Source: Acinetobacter sp. CS-2 (GTDB taxonomy: Bacteria > Pseudomonadota > Gammaproteobacteria > Pseudomonadales > Moraxellaceae). From it: a stretch of DNA of 64,000 bases. The DNA lies in NCBI RefSeq assembly GCF_016599715.1, contig NZ_CP067019.1:3100001-3164000 (forward strand), in the 5' to 3' direction. Both the position numbers and the translations under genes were made by a program. Below the pieces are notes generated by a model. That model was not told where the DNA came from. It saw only the letters and a program-made list of their open reading frames with translations, and did no database searches. This document shows positions 57,315-64,000 of this stretch, piece by piece; the first letter of the stretch is position 1; each line of letters begins with the position of its first letter.

Positions 57315-57752
57315 TTAGTTTGCGCGAACCCAAGTCTGGTTACGGCCTAAAACAGATACGCCAATAAAACCGCGTAATTCGAGCGTTTTACCGCCATTTG
57401 CCAGTTCACCTTTGAGTTTGTAGGTTTTGCCTGAAGAAGGGTCAAGGATAGTACCCTCTTCATAACTTGTACCACCGACATTTTTAAGACCGTGAACAAT
57501 CTTTAAACCTTTTAAAGATTTATTATGATATGGACCTTCACATTTTTTACATGCCTGTTCTTCGCCCGGTGTCAAAACTTTTTGAATACTCGCAGACAAT
57601 GTGCCATTTTTTTGTTCAGTAAATTTTACGATTGCTTTGGGTTGTTTTGTTTTATCGTCAATCGTTTTCCAAACTGTTCCATTTAAAGGATCAGCAGCAT
57701 TTGCCAAAGCTGTTAATCCGAGCAATCCTAATGCAAGAGCAATTCTTTTCAT
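57315..57752 (-). CDS. DUF2147 exported protein
   Basis: A 145-residue protein with a clear signal peptide ending ANA and a mature part of the DUF2147 family: DPLNGTVWKTIDDKTKQPKA at the start of the mature part, CKKCEG near residue 89 and GRNQTWVRAN at the end. It is probably periplasmic or outer-membrane associated. The CxxC pair could form a disulfide. Function is not known. It is divergent from the alpha/beta-hydrolase gene. Confidence 0.85.
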   Translation of the reverse strand: MKRIALALGLLGLTALANAADPLNGTVWKTIDDKTKQPKAIVKFTEQKNGTLSASIQKVLTPGEEQACKKCEGPYHNKSLKGLKIVHGLKNVGGTSYEEGTILDPSSGKTYKLKGELANGGKTLELRGFIGVSVLGRNQTWVRAN

Positions 57753-57906
57753 TTTTTTTCGTTTCCTAGTCTAGTGTAGACGGCCTTAGTATTAAAAAGT
57801 CACAACATATTTGCAATTCTTCCGTGTGACCGTTTAGTGTAATCTTGTAACTTGAATTGGTAAACAACCAGTTATCCCCCAAAAGATATAACAAGATGGA
57901 AAAAAC

Positions 57907-58818
57907 ATGAAGATAAATCCGTTATGGAAACAATTAATTACAGAAAGTTTTTTAAAAACCACCATCCGTCTGCCAAGCCAGTTTAACTTACCTCCAAATT
58001 CAGCACGCTTTGTCATTGAACAAATGTGCCGTCTATTTCCGCAGAATAAAAATGTCAGTATTCGCCCAATCCGTCTTGCCGGTTTACGTGCTGAAGAAAT
58101 CAAACCTCACAATGAGGCCACACAGCTTATTTTACATATACACGGCGGTGCATTCTTTTTAGGATCCTTAAATACCCATCGGACATTTGTATCCGACATG
58201 GTGGCACGGACCCAAATGCAAGCGCTGCACGTAGATTATCCTCTCGCGCCTGAACAGCCTTTTCCTGAAGCGCTGGATGCACTGTTTGATGTTTACAATA
58301 TTTTGCTCGACCAAGGCATACAAGCCAAGGATATTATTTTGTCCGGGGATTCCTGTGGTGCCAATCTGGCTTTGGCCTTGACACTTAAAATTCGTGATGA
58401 ACAGCTGCCTCAGGTCAGTGGTCTGATGCTGTTGTCACCCTTTTTAGATTTAACCCTCACCAGTGAATCCTTACGCTATAACCAGAAACACGATGCCTTA
58501 TTGTCCATTGAAACCTTAGAAACCGGAATTGATTATTACGTTCCTAAATCGATGGATAAATCACATCCCTCAATTTCTCCCCTATTTGCAGATTTAACTG
58601 GATTACCTCCTACACTGGTACAAGTAGGATCGAAAGAAATTCTGCTGGATGATGCACAGCGCTTTAAAGAAAAAGCAGAACAGGCCAATGTTGAAGTGAC
58701 TTTTAAACTTTATACCGGCATGTGGCACAATTTTCAGATGTTCCATGCGTGGTTTGATGAAGCCAAACAGGCACTGGCCGATCTGGCTGAATTTGCCCAT
58801 GCACTGGATCAAAGCTAA
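57907..58818 (+). CDS. Alpha/beta hydrolase, hormone-sensitive-lipase (HSL) family
   Basis: A 303-residue esterase/lipase. The oxyanion-hole motif HGGA is at residues 79-82 and the nucleophile Ser149 lies in GDSCGA. Near the C-terminus MWHNFQMF provides the likely catalytic His (about 277), and LPPTLVQVGSKEILLDDA (about 233-250) the acidic residue. It probably hydrolyses short-chain esters, physiological substrate unknown. GGA before ATG 57907 supports the start. No signal peptide is visible. Confidence 0.9.
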   Translation: MKINPLWKQLITESFLKTTIRLPSQFNLPPNSARFVIEQMCRLFPQNKNVSIRPIRLAGLRAEEIKPHNEATQLILHIHGGAFFLGSLNTHRTFVSDMVARTQMQALHVDYPLAPEQPFPEALDALFDVYNILLDQGIQAKDIILSGDSCGANLALALTLKIRDEQLPQVSGLMLLSPFLDLTLTSESLRYNQKHDALLSIETLETGIDYYVPKSMDKSHPSISPLFADLTGLPPTLVQVGSKEILLDDAQRFKEKAEQANVEVTFKLYTGMWHNFQMFHAWFDEAKQALADLAEFAHALDQS

Positions 58819-58846
58819 ATTTAATCCGCAATGAACCATATTCCAT

Positions 58847-58870
58847 AAAAAAGGTCAGCCGAAGCTGACC
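58847..58870 (-). terminator. Intrinsic terminator of azoR
   Basis: GGTCAGC and GCTGACC pair around CGAA (TTCG on the minus strand) and are followed on the minus strand by six T residues. Confidence 0.8.
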
Positions 58871-58901
58871 CAAGAGGAATCATGGATAGGATGATTTCAC
58901 A

Positions 58902-59468
58902 TTACAGGCTTTGCACCTGAGCTAAAGCGCTGGCAATTGCCTGATCTTTTGACTCTGCACCCATATTGACACCTTCTGCACGAATAATTTCGACATCGTT
59001 CACACCGGTGAAATTAAATACAGTTTTCAAAAAACCTTCCTGAAAATCTGCCGGGCTATTTTCACCATACACGCCGCCACGACTGCTGGCGATATAGGCT
59101 TTTTTCTCACCAGCCAAACCAACAGGACCATTTTCAGTATATTTAAAGGTTTTACCGGCCACACTGATCCGGTCAATCCAAGCTTTTAGCGTAGACGGCA
59201 AGCCAAAGTTATACATTGCTGCACCGACTACAACCACGTCCGCATCCAAATATTGCTGAATAATTTTTTCACCTAAGGCTGCCTGTTCAGCATCTTGCCC
59301 CATCAAAATTTCAGCGGTTAAATGTGGAATGGGCTGTTGTGCCAAATCCAGATATTCTACGGTCGCATCTGCATGCTTGGCTTGCAACTGAGTGACAATC
59401 GCCTGACTTAATTGGCGTGAAACAGAAGCATCACCTAAAATACTCGAATCGATATGTAAAACTTTCAT
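58902..59468 (-). CDS. azoR: FMN-dependent NADH-azoreductase
   Basis: A 188-residue flavodoxin-fold quinone/azo reductase. It begins MKVLHIDSSILGDASVSRQL (phosphate-binding Ser-rich loop for FMN), followed by PMYNFGLPS-type sequence AAMYNFGLPSTLKAWIDRI (about 88-106) and ASSRGGVYGENSPADFQ (about 134-150). I start it at ATG 59468, with AAGGT 7-8 nt upstream. The in-frame ATG 15 nt earlier overlaps that site. The likely role is two-electron reduction of quinones for detoxification. Confidence 0.92.
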   Translation of the reverse strand: MKVLHIDSSILGDASVSRQLSQAIVTQLQAKHADATVEYLDLAQQPIPHLTAEILMGQDAEQAALGEKIIQQYLDADVVVVGAAMYNFGLPSTLKAWIDRISVAGKTFKYTENGPVGLAGEKKAYIASSRGGVYGENSPADFQEGFLKTVFNFTGVNDVEIIRAEGVNMGAESKDQAIASALAQVQSL

Positions 59469-59727
59469 GCCTGTTACCTTCATCTTTATTTATTCAATGT
59501 AGGCATTTTAATCGACCACTAAAAATAGAATAATACGTTTATATACAACACAACGTTCCATATTTAATACAACAATAATTCAGCTAAAAGTACTTTTTAG
59601 ACCAAAAAGTACAAAAAACAACCATTACCATTACTGAAAAAACGTGCTATGTTGTGAATTATTAAAAATAAATCTACTTATTTCACATTAATTCATGATT
59701 TAGACAACCAAGGATTATATTTATCGA

Positions 59728-60927
59728 ATGAAGCCAATCTTTTCACCAAATCATGCCTTCTCATTCAAAGAAAAAATTGCGAAATACCTGTTAGAAGATG
59801 GGGGTGTAATGAATTGGAGTGTCCTGAATAAATGCATTTTGATGCTGATTTTAGGAAGTTCAGTGCATATGATCTGGATTATCTGGAAAGTTTTTGTACT
59901 TTTATCTCCTGAAGTCTGGCCTTGGGTAAATTTACCCTTGCTCAAACTACAGCTGGAAATGAATATCCTGATTTTGACCGTCTTTATTGCGCTGATTTAC
60001 CCATGTTCGGCATGGCGTAAAAAAGCCTGGGTACAGCAATGCCTACCCTATGTATCCGTGGGGATTTTGGTCATGTCTTTATGTCGTGATGGTTATGTGA
60101 TCGGCGTACTCAGTCCGGCCACCATGATCACTTACATGTGTCTGCTCACGGTGGGCCTGGTGCTGTTTAACCGTAAAATCGTTTATTTCGCCCTTATCCC
60201 GGCCACATTATTTTTACTGGTTTGCGGGTATTTAGGCTTGCAAGGTCAAATCAGCTACGGTCCGTTGTTTAATCTTCACACCCAACCCTACCAGAATATG
60301 TTTTGGGTGCTGACAATGATGTATTTCATTGTACCAATTCTTATTACTTGTTTAATTTTATTTGAAATTTTACTTAGCCAATGGCGGCATCGAGAAAAAC
60401 TGATTCAGCATTTAAGTCAGGTTGACCCACTGACCAATACTCTTAACCGGCGCAGCATCAACAATTGTCTGGAAAAACTAGAACGCAAACCCAATGAATC
60501 TTATGCACTGGTGTTAATTGACCTGGATCATTTCAAGCGCATTAATGACCAATACGGGCACGATAAAGGCGACGAAACCCTGATTCAGGTCAGTCAAGCA
60601 CTCTCTCAAATCATTCGAGATAGCGATATGCTGGGCCGTTTTGGTGGAGAAGAATTTCTTCTTATTTTAAATCATTCTTCTCTAGAACAGGCACAAATTA
60701 TTGCTGAACGGTGTCGTCAGGCCATTCAACAGCTTCATTTATGCAGTGAATCGGGAGAGATCATTCCGATCACCGCAAGTTTTGGCATTGCACTATCCAG
60801 TCCCTTACTCAATTCGCAACAATTGCTCAGCCGGGCAGACAAGGCTCTGTATGCAGCCAAAGGCTACGGACGCAATCAGGTCAAGTGTTATCAGGCAGAG
60901 TTGTTTACTGAGCCCAAGCCCTGCTAA
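59728..60927 (+). CDS. Membrane-bound diguanylate cyclase (GGDEF)
   Basis: A 399-residue enzyme that makes cyclic-di-GMP. The N-terminal part has about six hydrophobic helices (residues 35-215), probably a membrane sensor module. The GGDEF domain (about 230-390) has the active-site GGEEF at 306-310 and an RDSD at 297-300, five residues before it, which is the canonical inhibitory I-site (RxxD). So it is probably active and product-inhibited. AAGGA lies 13 nt before ATG 59728. The next gene, a GST on the other strand, overlaps its end by 4 nt. Confidence 0.92.
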   Translation: MKPIFSPNHAFSFKEKIAKYLLEDGGVMNWSVLNKCILMLILGSSVHMIWIIWKVFVLLSPEVWPWVNLPLLKLQLEMNILILTVFIALIYPCSAWRKKAWVQQCLPYVSVGILVMSLCRDGYVIGVLSPATMITYMCLLTVGLVLFNRKIVYFALIPATLFLLVCGYLGLQGQISYGPLFNLHTQPYQNMFWVLTMMYFIVPILITCLILFEILLSQWRHREKLIQHLSQVDPLTNTLNRRSINNCLEKLERKPNESYALVLIDLDHFKRINDQYGHDKGDETLIQVSQALSQIIRDSDMLGRFGGEEFLLILNHSSLEQAQIIAERCRQAIQQLHLCSESGEIIPITASFGIALSSPLLNSQQLLSRADKALYAAKGYGRNQVKCYQAELFTEPKPC

Positions 60928-61604
60928 AGCGGCTGCTGTTGATACGACTCTAAATAATTCACCCAAGCTTGTTCTTGCAACGCGCCTTCCATCCACAGTT
61001 TCATGGCCGGATGTTGCAGCATGGTGTGCATATACTGCTGTGTCGACTCACTGACCGGTAAGGCATAGGTCATAAGCCGCGTCACCACCGGGGCATAAAA
61101 TGCATCGGCAATTGAAAATTCACCACATAAAAAACCGTTCACCTCTGGACGTTCTGACCAGATCTGTTCGATCCGTGCCACATCTTGCCTAAGCTCGGCA
61201 TTGTCCTGCCATAAACGCTTACCCACATCGGCTAAATGGGCTCGGATATTCATGCCGCAGGCATTGCGCAAACCTGAAAATCCGCTATGCATTTCCGCCA
61301 CAATACAACGTGCATGCGCACGCTGCTTGACATCTTGTGGCCACAAATGCTGATTGGGGTGCCGTTCTGCCAGATATTCACAAATCGCCAGCGAATCCCA
61401 CAGCATCAAGTCATGATCGATCAATACCGGGACTTTCCCATTGGGGTTAATGGCCAATACATCCTGCTTGAATGTGCCGGTGTTGCGTTCTGCGGGAAAC
61501 GGAATCATGAATTCCTGAAAAGGCAACTGAAAAGCCTGTAACACCAGCCACGGGCGCATTGACCAGCTGGAATAATTTTTATTGGCTATATAGAGCTGAT
61601 ACAT
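60924..61604 (-). CDS. Glutathione S-transferase family protein
   Basis: A protein of about 226 residues with the thioredoxin-like N-terminal domain (YIANKNYSSWSMRPWLVLQA near the start, where Ser is the likely catalytic residue) and NPNGKVPVLIDHDLMLWDS (about 53-71), then the all-helical C-terminal domain. The GTG one codon earlier is also possible. It starts within 5 nt of the dsbD stop, so it is co-transcribed with dsbD. The substrate is unknown. Confidence 0.87.
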   Translation of the reverse strand: MYQLYIANKNYSSWSMRPWLVLQAFQLPFQEFMIPFPAERNTGTFKQDVLAINPNGKVPVLIDHDLMLWDSLAICEYLAERHPNQHLWPQDVKQRAHARCIVAEMHSGFSGLRNACGMNIRAHLADVGKRLWQDNAELRQDVARIEQIWSERPEVNGFLCGEFSIADAFYAPVVTRLMTYALPVSESTQQYMHTMLQHPAMKLWMEGALQEQAWVNYLESYQQQPL

Positions 61605-61608
61605 CACA

Positions 61609-63447
61609 TTATGGTCCTATATGCTGTTGAAACAAATCGAGCTGTTTCAGTAATTCAGCCTCGCTAAAAGCACCGGTTAGACGTAAACCACGAATTTCCT
61701 GCTGCTTAGCATCCAAGAATAAATAGGTGGGCGGCCCTAAAATATCCCATTGATTCAATAAGGCCTGATGCGTTGCATCATAGTTACTCAAATCCAGTTT
61801 AATCAGAAAATACGGCGCAAGTGCTTGTTGGACTTGAGCCGATTTTAGCACCTGATGTTCAATGGGCTGACAGGCCACACACCAGTCTGCATACACATCA
61901 ATAATAATCGGCTGATTGGAGGGCACACTACTTAAGAGCTGTTGAAATTCATTCGCTGTTTTTGCCACATGCCAAGTGGCCTGGGTCGTGCTTTGCCCGA
62001 TAAAAAACCGCTGGCTGTGTTGATATTGAGTATAAGCCAGATAAGGCATCACCACGAGTAATACCAGTACATATAAAGCCCTCAGCGGGGTCTGTTGCCG
62101 AATGCGAAAAAGGATATACGCAATAAAAGCAATGCCTAAACCTAAGCCTGCCCATTGCAGCCAGGCCTCAGAAATAAGCGGACGAATAAAATATAGGGCC
62201 AAGGCTAGCATGATAAAGGCAAACAGCACCTTAATCTGGTGCATCCACAACCCTGCTTTAGGCAACACCCTGGAACCCAGTACACTGGCCAGAAGCAAGG
62301 GCGTTCCCATGCCAAAACCCAAGGTGAACAGCAAGAGTGCCCCCTGCCACTGGCTTTGATTCTGGGAAATAAATAACAGTGCCCCGGCTAGAGGTGCGGT
62401 CATGCAGGGTCCAACCAGCAGTGCAGAGATCATCCCCATAACACCTGCCCCAATCAGGCTGCCACCTTTTTGTAGCGACTGGGCCTGATCGAGGCGGTTG
62501 ACCAAAGCTTGGGGCAATTTAATTTCAAATAAACCGAATAAATTTAGTGCAAATAAAACAAATAACGCACTAAAAGCAATCAGGGTGGAAGGCTGCTGTA
62601 ACCAGCGCTGAAAATTCAAACCAGCAGATGAAGCAATTAAGCCTAAAACCGCATAGACCATGGCCATACTGCAGACAAATACCAGAGCAATCATCCAGGC
62701 TTTCAGCCCTTTACTGTCGCGAACAATCAGCGAAGTTAAAATCGGCAGCATCGGTAATGAACATGGCGTAAAGGCCAACAAGATGCCTAAACCGAAAAAC
62801 AGCAATAAGCCATACAGCAAAGAGCTTTCAGCCAGTGTTTCCGACCACATTTGATCTTTTGCAGTATCGCGTATGACGGGCTTTGCTGTCGGTTGAATGC
62901 TATTCTGTTCAGCACTCAAAGTGTTTTGACCAGTTACAGAACTGTTTGAAGATGTTGAAAGATCCAGCAGACGCTTGCTTGCTCTGGCCTGATTTTGCAA
63001 CAGCACCAAACCGTCAATATCGGTCTGAAACTCAATGGTTTGCGGTGGATAGCAAATCCGGTCTTGGGCACAGCCCTGCCACGTCACCTGGTAGGTTTGG
63101 GAGGCTTCGGTCGAAATATTAAATTGCACTTGATGAAAATAAACCTGGGTGCGACCATAGTTTTCATCATGTAAATCGGTGGCTTGCGGCAATTTTAAAG
63201 CCAGCTTTTGTGCCCCTTGCCGGACTTCAAATTTGTGCTGATATAAATAATAACCCTCTGGAATTGTCCAGTTGAGTCGGGCTTCATGTGTACTGCTAGA
63301 TTCAACACTAAAAGAAAAAGCATCCTCGGGTGCAAGCAATTGCTCTTGCGCCTGCAGTGTCATGGAGCACAATATAATCACACTACCGATCAATCCGCAT
63401 ATAGCGAACCGAAACCACAAGCCCATGTCTTGAAGATGCTTTTTCAT
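61609..63447 (-). CDS. dsbD: Thiol:disulfide interchange protein DsbD
   Basis: A 612-residue inner-membrane protein that carries electrons from cytosolic thioredoxin to periplasmic reductases. A signal/anchor segment is followed by the N-terminal periplasmic domain with the Cys pair in CAQDRICYPP (about residues 120-130). Eight hydrophobic helices follow (about 205-465), with the transmembrane Cys in FTPCSLPMLP and VGPCMTAPL. The C-terminal thioredoxin domain has the motif WCVAC (near 515). All six functional cysteines are present. It is transcribed with the GST downstream and 18 nt after the truncated gene upstream. Confidence 0.94.
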   Translation of the reverse strand: MKKHLQDMGLWFRFAICGLIGSVIILCSMTLQAQEQLLAPEDAFSFSVESSSTHEARLNWTIPEGYYLYQHKFEVRQGAQKLALKLPQATDLHDENYGRTQVYFHQVQFNISTEASQTYQVTWQGCAQDRICYPPQTIEFQTDIDGLVLLQNQARASKRLLDLSTSSNSSVTGQNTLSAEQNSIQPTAKPVIRDTAKDQMWSETLAESSLLYGLLLFFGLGILLAFTPCSLPMLPILTSLIVRDSKGLKAWMIALVFVCSMAMVYAVLGLIASSAGLNFQRWLQQPSTLIAFSALFVLFALNLFGLFEIKLPQALVNRLDQAQSLQKGGSLIGAGVMGMISALLVGPCMTAPLAGALLFISQNQSQWQGALLLFTLGFGMGTPLLLASVLGSRVLPKAGLWMHQIKVLFAFIMLALALYFIRPLISEAWLQWAGLGLGIAFIAYILFRIRQQTPLRALYVLVLLVVMPYLAYTQYQHSQRFFIGQSTTQATWHVAKTANEFQQLLSSVPSNQPIIIDVYADWCVACQPIEHQVLKSAQVQQALAPYFLIKLDLSNYDATHQALLNQWDILGPPTYLFLDAKQQEIRGLRLTGAFSEAELLKQLDLFQQHIGP

Positions 63448-63465
63448 ATCAGTTTATTTTTTTAA

Positions 63466-64000
63466 TTAAAATAGGAATGCAACACCCAAACCTGATTGAT
63501 AACTTTTATCTCGACCATTTAAGTCCACACCAATACTGGCATCCATTTGCACACGCTCATTCAGTGCATAAATGAGTCCTGAACCCAGTGCATATTCATA
63601 ATTCTGACTTTCGGCTTTGCGATAGACCAGTTCAGAAAAACCTGACAATTTGTCAGTGATTTTATATTCAATGGTCGGTACTGCAGTCACTGCCCAGTTG
63701 CTGTTTTGGACTTCATAGCGCATGGTCATGGAAGTAGCAATTAAATCGCTGTAATCATAAGCCACAGCCGAGGTTAGGCTGTAAATATCATCTTCATTGC
63801 TAAAACCGTCATTACCAGTCGCCAGAATAGCTTCGGCTAAAATAGCCATAGAAAGCTTTTCATCATCCAGATTAATGGCCTTTTTTACCCCAATGCTGAC
63901 ATCACCCAGACCGTCTTCTTCAATGGACTGGCCTGCCGTTTTGGTCTTTAACCAGGATGGTCCTTGCCAGCCCAATTGCACTTCAAGATCTTTGGCTAAA
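63466..64000 (-). CDS. Outer-membrane beta-barrel-like protein, C-terminal part (cut by window edge)
   Basis: The frame is open to the window edge, with its start outside; only about 178 C-terminal residues are visible. They alternate short hydrophobic strands with polar turns (EVQLGWQGPSWLK, IEYKITDKLSGFSELVYR, GLIYALNERVQMDASIGVDL) and end GVAFLF with a terminal Phe. This resembles the Phenol_MetA_deg/transporter family of outer-membrane-type proteins. It is 18 nt upstream of dsbD on the same strand, so they probably form one operon. Family assignment is moderate. Confidence 0.7.
   Translation of the reverse strand, partial: LAKDLEVQLGWQGPSWLKTKTAGQSIEEDGLGDVSIGVKKAINLDDEKLSMAILAEAILATGNDGFSNEDDIYSLTSAVAYDYSDLIATSMTMRYEVQNSNWAVTAVPTIEYKITDKLSGFSELVYRKAESQNYEYALGSGLIYALNERVQMDASIGVDLNGRDKSYQSGLGVAFLF

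Overview
The window looks like ordinary chromosome of an Acinetobacter species (Moraxellaceae, Gammaproteobacteria). Reasons: an Omp33-36-type porin plus two relatives, an AT-rich base composition with very AT-rich spacers, the split cell-division cluster murG-murC-ddl-ftsQ-ftsA-ftsZ-lpxC, and the gene repertoire in general. I see no transposase, integrase, phage gene, CRISPR array, tRNA or rRNA. Both window edges cut genes (a membrane sensor protein on the left, an outer-membrane-type protein on the right).

Layout. 1-3.5 kb: a truncated sensor gene, a long spacer holding two candidate small RNAs, the Omp33-like porin and an ion-channel-like protein. 3.8-19.7 kb: an acetate block (actP and its DUF485 partner, the SLC5-type sensor kinase CrbS, its LuxR-type response regulator CrbR, and acs), with a sulfur-scavenging set inserted (msuE, sfnG, a DszC/SfnB-like flavoprotein), a sorbosone-dehydrogenase-like lipoprotein and a probable short transcription unit. 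20-26.7 kb: DUF805, MscS channel, rsmE, waaA, an ArsR regulator with an old yellow enzyme, and prfB with its programmed frameshift. 27-29 kb: two tandem porins. 29-36.6 kb: glmM-pdxH-recJ, guaB, a YkgJ cysteine-cluster protein, a flavodiiron-like MBL protein, and a GDT1-family manganese exporter behind a yybP-ykoY riboswitch. 37-42.7 kb: aceE-aceF and an M23 peptidase. 42.8-51.5 kb: dciA, lpxC and the division cluster. 51.8-64 kb: gshB, DUF3565, a MarR regulator, an AT-rich gene desert, pyrE, exonuclease III, a GGA-rich candidate RNA, an ArsC/Spx-like protein, DUF2147, an alpha/beta hydrolase, an azoreductase, a diguanylate cyclase, a GST and dsbD.

How genes work together. CrbS/CrbR is known in other Gammaproteobacteria to switch on acs and actP, and here sensor, regulator, transporter and acetyl-CoA synthetase lie within 16 kb. 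MsuE would feed reduced FMN to SfnG for dimethyl sulfone breakdown during sulfur limitation. The division cluster couples late peptidoglycan precursor synthesis (MurG, MurC, Ddl) to the divisome (FtsQ, FtsA, FtsZ).

I did not find a protein-coding defence system or an obviously new gene cluster. The most interesting unexplained signals are at RNA level: a roughly 155-nt unit at about 56.5 kb with eight GGA motifs and its own terminator (architecture of a CsrA/RsmA-sequestering RNA), a tandem array of GGA-loop hairpins at 22.4 kb, two promoter-to-terminator units in the spacer before the Omp33 gene, and a small transcription unit at 15.4-15.65 kb.
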